Source: Streptantibioticus rubrisoli (GTDB taxonomy: Bacteria > Actinomycetota > Actinomycetes > Streptomycetales > Streptomycetaceae). Taken from it: a stretch of DNA of 64,000 bases. The DNA is taken from NCBI RefSeq assembly GCF_024436055.1, contig NZ_JANFNH010000003.1:248001-312000 (forward strand), given 5' to 3'. Positions 55,693 through 64,000 of the stretch are shown here, piece after piece. A program made the position numbers and the translations under genes. Position 1 is the first letter of the stretch. Every line of letters starts with the position of its first letter. The notes under the pieces were generated by a model. The model did no database searches, was not told where the DNA came from, and saw only the letters and a list, made by a program, of their open reading frames with translations.

Positions 55693-56742
55693 CTAGCGGT
55701 TCCTGCGGGTCACCAGTTCGGCCAGCGCCAGGAGGTCCCCGGCGGCGACGCCGTCGGGGACGACTGCCGACAGATGGTCGATGGCTCCCGCCATCCGGTC
55801 ACAGGCCTGCGCCTGAGCCCAGTCACGGCCGCCCGCCCGCTCGATGGCCTCCGCCGCGCGGACGACGTCATCGGTGGACAGCGGATCACCGCCGACGTAG
55901 ATCCGGGCCAGCTCGGCCCCGGCCAGCGTCCCCGAACGCAGCGCCGCCACCACCGGCAGAGACTTCTTACGGGCCGCCAGGTCAGCCCCGACCGGCTTGC
56001 CGGTGACCACCGCGTCCCCCCAGATGCCGATCAGGTCATCGATCAGCTGGAACGCCAACCCCACCTGGCGGCCGAAGGCGTCCAGTGCGTCCGCTGTCGT
56101 GTCATCGGCACCGGCGTACAACGCACCCAGCGCACAGGCGCACCCCAACAGTGCTCCGGTCTTCGCCTCGGCCATGGCCAGGCACTCGTTGAGCGAGACA
56201 TCCGCACGCCGCTCGAACTCGGAGTCCGCGTGCTGGCCGTCGCACAGTTCGATGACGCACTCGGCGAGCCGGGTCGCGGCCCTGTTGGCCGCCGGATGGG
56301 TGTCCTCGGTCAGCAACCTGAACGCCAGGGCCTGAAGGGCGTCACCTGCCAGGATGGCGTCGTCGGTGCCGAACACCGCCCAGGCCGCCGGACGGTGGCG
56401 GCGGGTCGCGTCGCGGTCGATCACATCGTCGTGCAGCAGGGTGAAGTTGTGCACCAGCTCCACCGCCGCCGCGGCCGGTGCCGCCGGACCGGGCTGGCCG
56501 CCGAGCGCATGCGCGGCGGCCAGCACCAGAGCTGGACGGATCGCCTTGCCCGCGTCGCCGTACGCCGGGGAGCCGTCGGCGTTCAGCCAACCGAAGTGGT
56601 ACCCGGCGATACGGCGCATCGACTCGGGCAGCGACCCAACCGCCGTACGTAACGCGGGATCCACGGTGAGCCGGGCACGGGACAGTATCTCCGCGGCCTC
56701 ATGGCCCTCTCGGTCGAGCGTTGACATTCCCATGCTTGCCAC
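55693..56742 (-). CDS. Polyprenyl diphosphate synthase, probable family 2 encapsulin cargo
   Basis: 349 residues. Isoprenyl synthase fold: DAGKAIRPALVLAAAHALGG, first Asp-rich motif LLHDDVIDRD, second LIDDLIGIWGD, and GKPVGADLAARKKSLPVVAA. Elongates allylic diphosphates with IPP; chain length cannot be read. It lies 39 bp downstream of the encapsulin shell gene, matching the known polyprenyl-transferase cargo class of family 2B encapsulins. The first ~35 residues before the fold could hold a loading segment. Leu31 is TTA (56652-56650), so expression should need bldA. Confidence 0.9.
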   Translation of the reverse strand: MASMGMSTLDREGHEAAEILSRARLTVDPALRTAVGSLPESMRRIAGYHFGWLNADGSPAYGDAGKAIRPALVLAAAHALGGQPGPAAPAAAAVELVHNFTLLHDDVIDRDATRRHRPAAWAVFGTDDAILAGDALQALAFRLLTEDTHPAANRAATRLAECVIELCDGQHADSEFERRADVSLNECLAMAEAKTGALLGCACALGALYAGADDTTADALDAFGRQVGLAFQLIDDLIGIWGDAVVTGKPVGADLAARKKSLPVVAALRSGTLAGAELARIYVGGDPLSTDDVVRAAEAIERAGGRDWAQAQACDRMAGAIDHLSAVVPDGVAAGDLLALAELVTRRNR

Positions 56743-56781
56743 ACCTCGATTTCGTCAGTGACCGCTGGGATGGGAAGACCC

Positions 56782-58224
56782 TCAACTATGGGCGCGGGCG
56801 ACCTCCACGTTCTCCAGGATGCCGATGGCGTCGGGGACCAGGATCGCGGTCGAGTAGTAGGCGCTCACCAGATAGGAGATGATGGCCTTTTCGTTGATGC
56901 CCATGAAGCGCACCGAAAGACCCGGCTCGTATTCGTCGGGCAGCCCGATCTGGTGCAGCCCGACGACGCCCTGATTGTCCTCGCCGACCCGCAGGACGAT
57001 GATCGAGCTGGTGTGGCCGCCGTTGATCGGGATCTTGTTGCACGGCAGCAGCGGCAGTCCGCGCCAGGACGGCACCGCATGACCATGGAAATCAATGCTG
57101 CCCGGATAGATGCCGAGCCGGTTGCACTCCCGGCCGAACGCGGCGATGGTCTGCGGATGGGCCAACAGGAACTGGGGGTTACGGCGCCGACTGATGAGCT
57201 CGTCGAGATCGTCCGGGGTGGGCGGGCCGGACCGGGTGTGAATCCGCTGGCTGTAGTCGGCGTTGTAAAGAAGCCCGAAATCACGGTTGTTGATGAGTTC
57301 GTGCTCCTGGCGTTCACGGAGCGCTTCGATCGTCAGCCGCAACTGGTGCTCGACCTGGTTCATCGGGTGGTTGAAGAGATCGGCGACCCTGCTGTGTACC
57401 CGCAGCACCGTCTGGGCGACGCTCAACTCGTACTCGCGCGGCGAAAGTTCGTAGTCCACGAAGGTGCCGGGCAGATCCGGCTCGCCCTCATGGCCGGACG
57501 CCAGATGGATGGCGGCCTCACCGTGTTTGTTCTTCGCCAGTTGCGTTCCGCTCAGGAACCGCTGGATCTGTTCCCGCAGCGATTCCGACTGTTCGGCGAT
57601 CGCCCGGAAGTCCGCCTTCGGCAACCCGAGCACTGTCACCGGAGTCACGGCCTTGGCGGTGAACTCCCAACTGCCGTCGTCCTGCGCCAGCATTTGGTTG
57701 CCGAAATGGTCGCCGTCCGCGAGTACGCCCAGCACGGCCTGTTCACCGTACTTGCCCGTGCCGATCTTGTTCACCTTGCCGTGCACGACCAGGTAGACCT
57801 GATCGGCGGGCGCCCCCGCCTCCGTGATGACCTGCCCGGCGGCGAACTCGTGTTGCGTGAACCGATCGGCCAGCGCGTTGAGCACATCCATGTCGTCGTA
57901 ACCGCGCAGCACCGGCAACTCACCGAGTTCTTCGGGGATCACCCGGGCCTCGGAGCCGCTCTGGATGAAGGTGATACGTCCATCGCCCACCGTATAGGTC
58001 AGCCTTCGGTTCACCCGATAGGTACCGCCGGAAACCTGGACCCATGGAAGTACGCGCAGCAGCCACCGCGAGGTAATGCCCTGCATTTGCGGTGCGGACT
58101 TGGTGGTGGTCGCCAGGTTCCGTGCCGCAGCGGTGCCAAGGCTCAACTGCGTTCGACCATTTGGTGAAGGAGCGCTGCCGGATACCCCACCTGATTCAAC
58201 GCCAACGCCAGCATCGACCGACAT
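56782..58224 (-). CDS. eshA: Family 2B encapsulin shell protein (EshA type) with cyclic-nucleotide-binding domain
   Basis: 480 residues. A flexible, Ser/Gly/Thr-rich N-arm (to ~residue 45), an insertion with cNMP-binding fold (residues ~108-225: [34 protein letters not shown]), then the HK97-like shell fold (residues ~240-480: [74 protein letters not shown]). EshA of S. griseus/S. coelicolor is this class, linked to aerial growth and antibiotic production. Shells enclose an enzyme; the downstream prenyl synthase is the expected cargo. The phosphate cassette reads FGNQML, not the usual FGE-x-A-L-L with a later Arg, so ligand binding may be altered. Confidence 0.92.
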   Translation of the reverse strand: MSVDAGVGVESGGVSGSAPSPNGRTQLSLGTAAARNLATTTKSAPQMQGITSRWLLRVLPWVQVSGGTYRVNRRLTYTVGDGRITFIQSGSEARVIPEELGELPVLRGYDDMDVLNALADRFTQHEFAAGQVITEAGAPADQVYLVVHGKVNKIGTGKYGEQAVLGVLADGDHFGNQMLAQDDGSWEFTAKAVTPVTVLGLPKADFRAIAEQSESLREQIQRFLSGTQLAKNKHGEAAIHLASGHEGEPDLPGTFVDYELSPREYELSVAQTVLRVHSRVADLFNHPMNQVEHQLRLTIEALRERQEHELINNRDFGLLYNADYSQRIHTRSGPPTPDDLDELISRRRNPQFLLAHPQTIAAFGRECNRLGIYPGSIDFHGHAVPSWRGLPLLPCNKIPINGGHTSSIIVLRVGEDNQGVVGLHQIGLPDEYEPGLSVRFMGINEKAIISYLVSAYYSTAILVPDAIGILENVEVARAHS

Positions 58225-58416
58225 CGAAAGTCCCCTCCCCTGAACTCATGTGGCCTGCAAATCAATGGTGACGGTCAGTTGCAACGGTTGTCATCACACG
58301 TTCAGGTGAAACGACGGTACAGTTGCGCGATTCGTGGTGCGCCCCCGTACGCCCCTGCTCAACGGCACCGCACAGCGCCTCGTCGGGGCCGGTGCGGAAG
58401 CGGTGTAGGAGGTTCC

Positions 58417-58455
58417 GTGTGGTGGGAACGACCGCGTTATGAAGGCGATGAATGA
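58417..58455 (+). other. Possible 12-codon uORF overlapping the asparaginase start
   Basis: GTG 58417, with a perfect AGGAGG at 58407-58412, would encode MWWERPRYEGDE (two adjacent Trp) and stop at 58453-58455, just inside the asparaginase gene. The asparaginase ATG (58439 or 58448) has no good ribosome site of its own, so translational coupling is plausible. Confidence 0.35.
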
Positions 58456-59515
58456 GAACGGAAATGAGGCGATCGATGTGGTTGCGGAATCGGCCGATCG
58501 GCGTGGCCCGAGCGTTGCGGTCTTCACCCTCGGCGGAACCATCGCGATGACCGCGGACCCAGCGACGGGAGCCGTGCGTCCCGCGCTCTCCGCCCGCCAA
58601 CTCCTCGACTCCGTACCAGGTTTGACGGAACTCGGCGTGTCGCTGAGCGTGCGCGACATCCGCAACCTGCCCGGCGCCTCGCTGTCACTGGCCGATCTGG
58701 ACGCCCTGCACGCCGCCATCGAGGCGGAGGCGTCCGGCGGCGCCGACGGCGTCGTGGTCGTCCAGGGCACCGACACCATCGAGGAGACCGCCTTCTACCT
58801 GGACCTGCTGCACCGGTCCGCCATCCCCGTCGTCGTCACCGGCGCGCTGCGCAACCCGACGCAGCCCGGCCCCGACGGCCCGGCCAACCTGTACGCGGCC
58901 GTCGTCACCGCGTCCTGCCCGCGGTTGCGCGGCGCGGGGTGCGTGGTGGTGCTAGGCGACGAGATCCATGCCGCGCGCACGGTCGCCAAGGGGCACAGCA
59001 CCAGTCCGGCCGCGTTCACCTCCCCGGGCTCCGGCCCGCTCGGCCTGGTGGCCGAGGGACAGGTGTGGCTCCACCACGGTCTGCCGTACCGCACCGCCGG
59101 GCGGCTGACTGGTGACGTGGTCCGTGACGACGTCCGGGTGCTGCTGCACACGGTCACCCTCGGCGACGACGGCCTGTGGCTGGAGCTGCTGCTGGACGGC
59201 GCCGTGGAGCGGTGCCATGGGCTGGTCGTCGCCGGGTTCGGCGTCGGCCACGTGCCCGAGCGGCTGGTGGCGCCGCTGGAACGGCTTGCGGCGCGGATCC
59301 CCGTGGTGCTCACCTCGCGTACCGGAGCGGGACCGGTGCTCGCCGCCACCTACGGCTTCCCCGGCTCGGAGCGCGACCTGCTGTCCCGGGGGCTGATCCG
59401 CGGCGGTGACCTCACCCCGCACAAGGCCCGACTGCTACTGCACCGGCTGCTGGCGACCGGGAGCCAACTCCCGCAGATCACCGCCGCGTTCGAGGCGATC
59501 GGTCGGCGCGGTTGA
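58439..59515 (+). CDS. L-asparaginase
   Basis: 358 residues. Catalytic motif 1 VFTLGGTIAMT and motif 2 VVVQGTDTIEETAFYLDLL, the two-Thr signature of the type I/II asparaginase fold; C-terminal GFGVGHVPERL and VLTSRTGAGPVL. There is no signal peptide, so it should act in the cytosol, hydrolysing Asn to Asp and ammonia. The start is uncertain (ATG 58439 or 58448): the only strong ribosome site nearby serves the uORF. It is divergent from the encapsulin shell gene, with a 214-bp gap that must hold both promoters. Confidence 0.94.
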   Translation: MKAMNENGNEAIDVVAESADRRGPSVAVFTLGGTIAMTADPATGAVRPALSARQLLDSVPGLTELGVSLSVRDIRNLPGASLSLADLDALHAAIEAEASGGADGVVVVQGTDTIEETAFYLDLLHRSAIPVVVTGALRNPTQPGPDGPANLYAAVVTASCPRLRGAGCVVVLGDEIHAARTVAKGHSTSPAAFTSPGSGPLGLVAEGQVWLHHGLPYRTAGRLTGDVVRDDVRVLLHTVTLGDDGLWLELLLDGAVERCHGLVVAGFGVGHVPERLVAPLERLAARIPVVLTSRTGAGPVLAATYGFPGSERDLLSRGLIRGGDLTPHKARLLLHRLLATGSQLPQITAAFEAIGRRG

Positions 59516-59622
59516 GCGGGTGCCGGTCGGCTTCCGGCCGGGCGGTCGCTGATGACGATGACCGTCCGCCGTCCGACGCCCCCGGGGGCGCCGATATCCG
59601 AAACGTTCCGTCCCGGCAAAGT

Positions 59623-59641
59623 CCCTGACCCCCCGTCAGGG
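59623..59641 (+). terminator. Possible terminator downstream of asparaginase
   Basis: CCCTGAC-CCCCC-GTCAGGG, 7-bp perfect stem, about 108 bp after the asparaginase stop and before the secreted NlpC/P60-like gene. Confidence 0.45.
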
Positions 59642-59731
59642 CTAAGACTGCTCCGGCGGGATGGGTGGCATGCCGCGTCATTCCTGGTGATTTACCACAT
59701 TTCCTGCCTTTTTCGAGGTAGTAACGGGTCC

Positions 59732-60514
59732 GTGCCCCCTAGCGTCCGCATGCTCCTCGTGCTGTCCGTCACCGTCGCCGCCAGCGCCGATGTGGCCCTG
59801 AGCGGCCCCGCCAGCCATGCCGTCGCGCACGCGGACGCGGCCGTGCCCGTGGCCGTGTCCCAGGCGAGGGCCAAGCCGCACAGCACCCGTTTCGAGCCGA
59901 CCGTCGCCAACCCGACCACGGCCACCGCGGCGCAACTCGCCACCGGCACCAGGTCCGCCGTGCTGTCCAGTCGGCTCGTGCCCCGCTCGACGGCCGCCCA
60001 GACCGGCAAGCCCATCAGCCGGAGCGTGGTGATGGCGCGGGCCCAGAGCTGGATCGCCGAGGGCGTGCCGTACAACCGCAACGCGTACAACAGCGACAGC
60101 AACGGAACCTATCGGCAGGACTGTTCCGGCTTCGTGTCCATGGCCTGGAGCCTGCCGTCCAGCCAGGCGAACAACTACGGCGAGACCACCGGCACGCTGA
60201 CGAACTTCGCCACCGAGTTGAACTCGCTGGACGACCTCCAGCCGGGCGACATGCTCGACAACATCTCAACGCACGTGGTGCTGTTCAAGGGTTGGGCCGA
60301 CGCCAACCGCACCACGGCCATGATCCTGGAAGAGGCACACTCCGGCACCACCGCCCGCGAGGACGACCACTTCTACACCCGCAACTACCTCTCCACCCAC
60401 CGCTACCGCCCCTACCGCTACAACAGAATCCAGGACGCCGCGCCCCCGGACGTGACCGACCCGGACGACGATCCCGGGCCCCTGGCACGCGGACGGGGGA
60501 GGGGAGCGAAGTAG
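59732..60514 (+). CDS. Secreted NlpC/P60-like cell-wall hydrolase
   Basis: 260 residues from GTG 59732 (GAGGTAG upstream); the frame is open back to 59552 and the start is not certain. Signal peptide region MLLVLSVTVAASADVALSGP. Low-complexity linker, then a domain with the catalytic Cys in YRQDCSGFVSMAWSLP and His in NISTHVVLFKGW, preceded by WIAEGVPYNRNAYNSDSN. This is the CHAP/NlpC-P60 papain-like layout. The C-tail is Asp/Pro- and Arg/Gly-rich. Cleaves peptidoglycan peptides or acts on another wall amide. Convergent with the phosphatase gene. Confidence 0.82.
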   Translation: MPPSVRMLLVLSVTVAASADVALSGPASHAVAHADAAVPVAVSQARAKPHSTRFEPTVANPTTATAAQLATGTRSAVLSSRLVPRSTAAQTGKPISRSVVMARAQSWIAEGVPYNRNAYNSDSNGTYRQDCSGFVSMAWSLPSSQANNYGETTGTLTNFATELNSLDDLQPGDMLDNISTHVVLFKGWADANRTTAMILEEAHSGTTAREDDHFYTRNYLSTHRYRPYRYNRIQDAAPPDVTDPDDDPGPLARGRGRGAK

Positions 60515-60541
60515 CGAGGACGTGCGCATGCCGGGACCTGA

Positions 60542-61795
60542 TCATGGTGATGATTCCAGGCGGACGACGACCATGGCGATGTCGTCGCCTGCGCCGCCGG
60601 TGAGGTCAAGGCGGGCGAGCAGGGTGTCGGCAAGGTGGTCCGCGCCGAACCCGGTGCAGGTGGCGAGCGCCGAGGTCAGGCGGGTCAGGCCGACTTCGAT
60701 GTCCTCACCGCGGCGTTCGATCAGGCCGTCGGTGTAGAGGATGAGCGTGTCGCCGGGGGTGTAGGTCGTGGTGGCCTGGGGGCGGGGGACGTGTTCGGGG
60801 CGAGCGCCCAGCGGCGGGTCGGTGGCCTGGTCGAGCAGCACGCAGGTGCCGTCGGGGTGCAGCAGGATGGGCGGGGGGTGGCCGGCGCTGCTGTAGACGA
60901 GCAGGCGGTTGTGGCAGTCGATGAGGACTTGGACGGCGGTGGCGGCCAGCGCTCCCTCGACCGAGCGGGCATACAGCCCCAGAGCCTCCAGGGCCTGGGC
61001 GGGGCCGTGGACGGTGCGGGTGGCGGCGCTGAGCGCGCTGCGCAGCATCCCCATCACGGCGGCGGCACTCAGGCCGTGGCCGACGACGTCCCCGACCGCC
61101 ACGGTGAAGCGGTCGTGGGGCAGATCGACCGTGTCGTACCAGTCGCCGCACACGTTCAGTGATCCGGACGCGGGCAGGTAGCGCACGGCGACGTTCGGGT
61201 GCTGGGCCAGGTCGGGGGTGTGGAGCATGGCTTCTTGCAGGGCGATGGCGATGCGCCGCTCACGCGCGTGAGCCTGCCGTAGCTCCTCGTTCAACCGCTG
61301 CAGCTGCCGCGCCCGTGCGTACAACTCGGCTTCCATCGCCGCTGCCCGGCCGGACCGGCCTGACGGCGGGTGCGTCAGGCGGCGGGCGAGGACGACGTCG
61401 GTCATGTCCTCGGACCGGTGGACGATCCATGCGACCTTTCCGTCCGGGCCGAGGATCGGCACGTTGATCGCGGTCCACCACTGCTGCTTGAACACTCCGG
61501 GGTGGCCGGCGATCGGGGTGTCGTACTTCTGCATCGCCATGTGGTCGGTCTGACCGGAGGAGAGGACCCGGTGCAGCGAGGCTTTCAGATTCGCCACCCC
61601 GTCGGCCTGCGGGTCGGCGGGGTTGTCGGGGAAGGCGTCGAAGAGGTACTGCCCGACCAGCTCGGCCCGGCTTCGACCGGTCACCTCGCAGAAGGCCAAG
61701 TTGGCGTCGACGATCACCAGGTCCGTGCCGAGCACCAGGCACGGGCTCGGAATTGCGGCGAACACCGCCGAGTAGTCGGTCTCCGGTGCCCTCAC
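60542..61795 (-). CDS. PAS-PP2C (SpoIIE/RsbU-type) phosphatase
   Basis: 417 residues. PAS domain (residues ~1-125: IPSPCLVLGTDLVIVDANLA, HPGVFKQQWWTAINVPILGP), a linker helix, then SpoIIE/PP2C: VCGDWYDTVDLPHDRFTVAV, GDVVGHGLSAAAVMGMLRSA, DTLILYTDGLIERRGEDIEV and GAGDDIAMVVVRL, with the metal Asp residues in place. Removes phosphate from anti-sigma antagonists, releasing stress sigma factors in response to the PAS input. Near a second phosphatase gene, same strand. Confidence 0.92.
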   Translation of the reverse strand: MRAPETDYSAVFAAIPSPCLVLGTDLVIVDANLAFCEVTGRSRAELVGQYLFDAFPDNPADPQADGVANLKASLHRVLSSGQTDHMAMQKYDTPIAGHPGVFKQQWWTAINVPILGPDGKVAWIVHRSEDMTDVVLARRLTHPPSGRSGRAAAMEAELYARARQLQRLNEELRQAHARERRIAIALQEAMLHTPDLAQHPNVAVRYLPASGSLNVCGDWYDTVDLPHDRFTVAVGDVVGHGLSAAAVMGMLRSALSAATRTVHGPAQALEALGLYARSVEGALAATAVQVLIDCHNRLLVYSSAGHPPPILLHPDGTCVLLDQATDPPLGARPEHVPRPQATTTYTPGDTLILYTDGLIERRGEDIEVGLTRLTSALATCTGFGADHLADTLLARLDLTGGAGDDIAMVVVRLESSP

Positions 61796-61990
61796 ACGCT
61801 TGTCCCTGCCAGTTCCCCCCAGGGAACCCTCCTCATCAATCTACGAAACGCCCAGCCCCGGCGCGCGCCGAGTGCGCTGTTGGGCACGGGGCAGCGCACT
61901 TGTCTCCGCTCGGGTCAGTGTGGACACAGACGAAGTTGTGGATACAGACGAAACAGCACCGATGCGGCAGGGCAGCGGACCTGGCCGTGC

Positions 61991-64000
61991 TCAGACGCCT
62001 GCGGAACTGGCCGTGGGTTCGGCATTGGCGGGTGGACGTGAGAACGGGAGAGGCTGCTCGGTCCAGACAGTCTTGCCGTCGCGGGTGTAGCGGGTGCCCC
62101 ATCGGTCGGTGAGCTGCGCGACCAGGAAGAGGCCGCGGCCGCCCTCGTCCGTGCTGCGGGCCCGGCGCAGGTGTGGGGAGGTGTGGCTGGCGTCGGACAC
62201 CTCGCAGGTCAGGCTCTGTGTGCGGATGAGCCGCAGTGTCACGGGGCCAGCGGCGTAGCGGTAGGCGTTAGTCACGAGCTCGCTGACGACCAGTTCGGTG
62301 GTGAAGAGCAGGTCCGCCAGCCCCCACTCGGTCAGTTTCGCCGTGATCAGCTCGCGAGCGCGGGCGGCGGCTGTCGCCTCCATGGGAATCTCCCAGGTGG
62401 CGACGTTCGTCGGCGGGAGCACACGGGTACGGGCGACGAGCAGTGCGATGTCGTCGGTGGGTTGATGCGCCGCGGGCAGCAGGGCGTCGACCACAGCTTG
62501 GCAGGTGTGTTCCAGCGGCTCGGCGGGGTGGGCGAGCTTCTCACGCAGGTCGGCCAGTGCGGCCTCGATGTCGCCGTCGCGTGCCTCCACGAGGCCGTCG
62601 GTGTAGAGGGCGAGCAGGCTGCCCTCGGGAAGGTCGAGATCGCATGCTTCGAAGGGCAGTCCGCCCAGGCCGAGCGGTGGGCCGACGGGCAGATCCGGCA
62701 CGGTCACCGTGCCGTCCGGCGTGGCCACCGCCGGTGCGGGGTGCCCGGCGCGGGCCAGGGAGCAGTGCCGGGAGACCGGGTCGTAGACCGCGTAGAGGCA
62801 GGTCGCCCCGACCACCTGCTCAACGGCCGACGGGCGCCGGTCGGCGTTCGACTCCTGCTCCGCGGCGAGCAGGCTGACCAGGTCGTCCAGCCGGGCCAGC
62901 ACCTCGTCGGGTTCCAGGTCGAGGCTGGCCAGGGTGTGCACGGCGGCGCGCAGGCGGCCCATCGTCGCCGCCGCGTGGATCCCGTGTCCGACCACGTCTC
63001 CCACGACGAGGGCGACGCGGGCCCCGGACAGCGGGATCACGTCGAACCAGTCACCGCCGATGCCGGGCTCGCCCCTTGCGGGAAGGTAGCGATGGGCCAC
63101 CTCAAGGGCCGACTGTTCAGGCACCTCGCCGGGCAGCAGGCTGCGCTGCAGGGTGAGGGCGGCGCGCTGCTGCTGGGTGAAACGGCGGGCGTTGTCGATG
63201 CAGACGGCGGCGCGTGAGGCGAACTCCTCGACCACCATCAAGTCGTCCTCGTCGAACGACTGGGACCGCCGCGACCGCCACAGGCTCACCACCCCCAGCA
63301 CCACGCCCCGTGCCCTCAGCGGCACCACGATCAGCGAGTGCAGACCCACGCCCATGGCGTGCTCGGCCCGCGCCCCCTCCAGGCCGTACCACCGCGGGCG
63401 CAGCGTCACCTGCCGTTCCAGGATCGGCCGCCGCTCGGCCAGGCTCCTCGCCTGGGGCGATTCCGGTGCCAGTGGTACCCGCTCACCCACCGCGTACGCG
63501 AAGCCGCAGGGTTCGGGGGCCCAGGCCGTGCGGACAACCGGCGTCGCGGTCCCCTCGTGGCACGGCTCGTCGCCGACGAGGACCGGTTCCAGCAGGTCGA
63601 CCGAGGCGTGGTCGGCCGGACCGGCAACCGCCAACTCGGCCAGTTCCCGAGCGGTCTGCCGCACGTCGAGGGTGGTTCCGATCCGCGCGGCGGCATCGTT
63701 GAGCAGCGCGAGCCGACGCCGGGCCCGGTAGCGGTCGGTGACGTCCTCGATCGTCTCGGCCACGCCGAGGATCCGGCCGGAGGAGTCCTCCATCCGGAAC
63801 GCCGAGGCGGACACCACCCGCTCCCGCCCAGGGTCCTTGCACATGCGGCAGGACTGCTCAGTGAAGATCGACGGCTTCCCGGTATCCAGCACCCGTCGCA
63901 CGCGGTCGACCGCGGCCTGGGCGTCCTCGCTGACGAGCACTTCACCGGTGCGGGTTCCCACCAGTTCCCCAGCCGGGATATCGCCCACCTTCTCCACCGC
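61991..64000 (-). CDS. PAS-GAF-PP2C-HATPase stress-signalling protein, 5' partial
   Basis: The frame is open at the window end, so the N-terminus is missing (at least 669 residues remain). Order: PAS region (KPSIFTEQSCRMCKDPGRER, ILGVAETIEDVTDRYRARRR), GAF domain (LHSLIVVPLRARGVVLGVVS, EFASRAAVCIDNARRFTQQ), SpoIIE/PP2C phosphatase (IGGDWFDVIPLSGARVALVV, GDVVGHGIHAAATM, TDDIALLVA) and a C-terminal RsbW-like kinase domain (ELVVSELVTNAYRYA, DEGGRGLFLVAQLTDRWG). Combines switch phosphatase and anti-sigma kinase in one chain, a typical Streptomyces module. 195 bp before the next phosphatase. Confidence 0.92.
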   Translation of the reverse strand, partial: AVEKVGDIPAGELVGTRTGEVLVSEDAQAAVDRVRRVLDTGKPSIFTEQSCRMCKDPGRERVVSASAFRMEDSSGRILGVAETIEDVTDRYRARRRLALLNDAAARIGTTLDVRQTARELAELAVAGPADHASVDLLEPVLVGDEPCHEGTATPVVRTAWAPEPCGFAYAVGERVPLAPESPQARSLAERRPILERQVTLRPRWYGLEGARAEHAMGVGLHSLIVVPLRARGVVLGVVSLWRSRRSQSFDEDDLMVVEEFASRAAVCIDNARRFTQQQRAALTLQRSLLPGEVPEQSALEVAHRYLPARGEPGIGGDWFDVIPLSGARVALVVGDVVGHGIHAAATMGRLRAAVHTLASLDLEPDEVLARLDDLVSLLAAEQESNADRRPSAVEQVVGATCLYAVYDPVSRHCSLARAGHPAPAVATPDGTVTVPDLPVGPPLGLGGLPFEACDLDLPEGSLLALYTDGLVEARDGDIEAALADLREKLAHPAEPLEHTCQAVVDALLPAAHQPTDDIALLVARTRVLPPTNVATWEIPMEATAAARARELITAKLTEWGLADLLFTTELVVSELVTNAYRYAAGPVTLRLIRTQSLTCEVSDASHTSPHLRRARSTDEGGRGLFLVAQLTDRWGTRYTRDGKTVWTEQPLPFSRPPANAEPTASSAGV

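Noticed and set aside
59516-59731. Cyclic-di-AMP (ydaO-type) riboswitch before the NlpC/P60-like gene
   Set aside because: Such riboswitches often precede wall hydrolases in Streptomyces, but the conserved core blocks were not found here.

Overview
The window looks like a chromosomal segment of a Streptomyces or close relative. G+C is very high with GC-rich third codon positions, GTG/TTG starts are common, TTA codons are extremely rare (three seen, in two operons), and several actinomycete-specific families occur: Scr1-type XRE + DUF397 pairs, SpoIIE/PAS/GAF phosphatases, an EshA-type encapsulin and an F420-type LLM oxidoreductase. No tRNA, rRNA, CRISPR array, insertion sequence or antibiotic gene cluster was seen.

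Layout. 1-8.6 kb: end of an MFS pump with a regulatory-like tail, small membrane protein, cyclodeaminase-like protein, metallo-hydrolase, UvrA-like gene remnant, DUF427 protein, minimal family-A DNA polymerase, two small membrane proteins with a divergent TetR regulator, and a frameshifted metallo-hydrolase. 9-13.5 kb: sdhCAB succinate dehydrogenase/fumarate reductase operon with a divergent LysR gene, then a frameshifted GNAT gene. 14-18.9 kb: secreted small proteins, a two-component system and an XRE/DUF397 pair. 19-24.5 kb: 3-hydroxyisobutyryl-CoA hydrolase-like enzyme, secreted BNR protein, LLM oxidoreductase, a resolvase-like protein lacking its catalytic serine, and an XRE-TPR regulator. 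24.5-30.4 kb: sugar ABC importer, glycoside hydrolase and a broken secreted glycosidase, with a divergent LacI regulator; this operon carries two TTA codons. 30.6-35 kb: His/Met-rich secreted protein, YVTN propeller lipoprotein, divergent deacetylase and secreted X-Pro peptidase. 35-40.6 kb: repeat-rich spacer, leader peptide, 2OG oxygenase, NAD(P)-binding protein, VOC protein and Tex. 40.8-50.2 kb: beta-oxidation operon (CoA transferase, acyl-CoA dehydrogenase, thiolase, FadB-like fusion), MerR regulator, ThDP enzyme and fatty acid desaturase. 50.6-55.4 kb: ABC-F protein, pseudouridine catabolism pair psuG/psuK and a secreted phosphodiester glycosidase. 55.7-58.2 kb: family 2B encapsulin shell (EshA type) with a polyprenyl diphosphate synthase as likely cargo. 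58.4-64 kb: asparaginase, secreted NlpC/P60-like protein and two PP2C/SpoIIE phosphatases, the second cut by the window end.

The strongest candidate for an under-described system is the encapsulin shell plus polyprenyl synthase operon. The shell carries a cyclic-nucleotide-binding fold with an atypical phosphate cassette, and the presumed cargo gene contains a TTA codon, which would tie assembly to bldA-controlled development. The sugar-uptake operon has two TTA codons and looks developmentally gated in the same way.

Two dispersed intergenic repeat families (three and four copies), a GC-rich tandem repeat block, a 54-bp in-frame duplication in the histidine kinase gene and several operator-like palindromes are not explained by genes. 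Two clean single-base frameshifts (metallo-hydrolase, GNAT) could be real decay or sequence errors. All family assignments come from reading the sequence; no database search was run.
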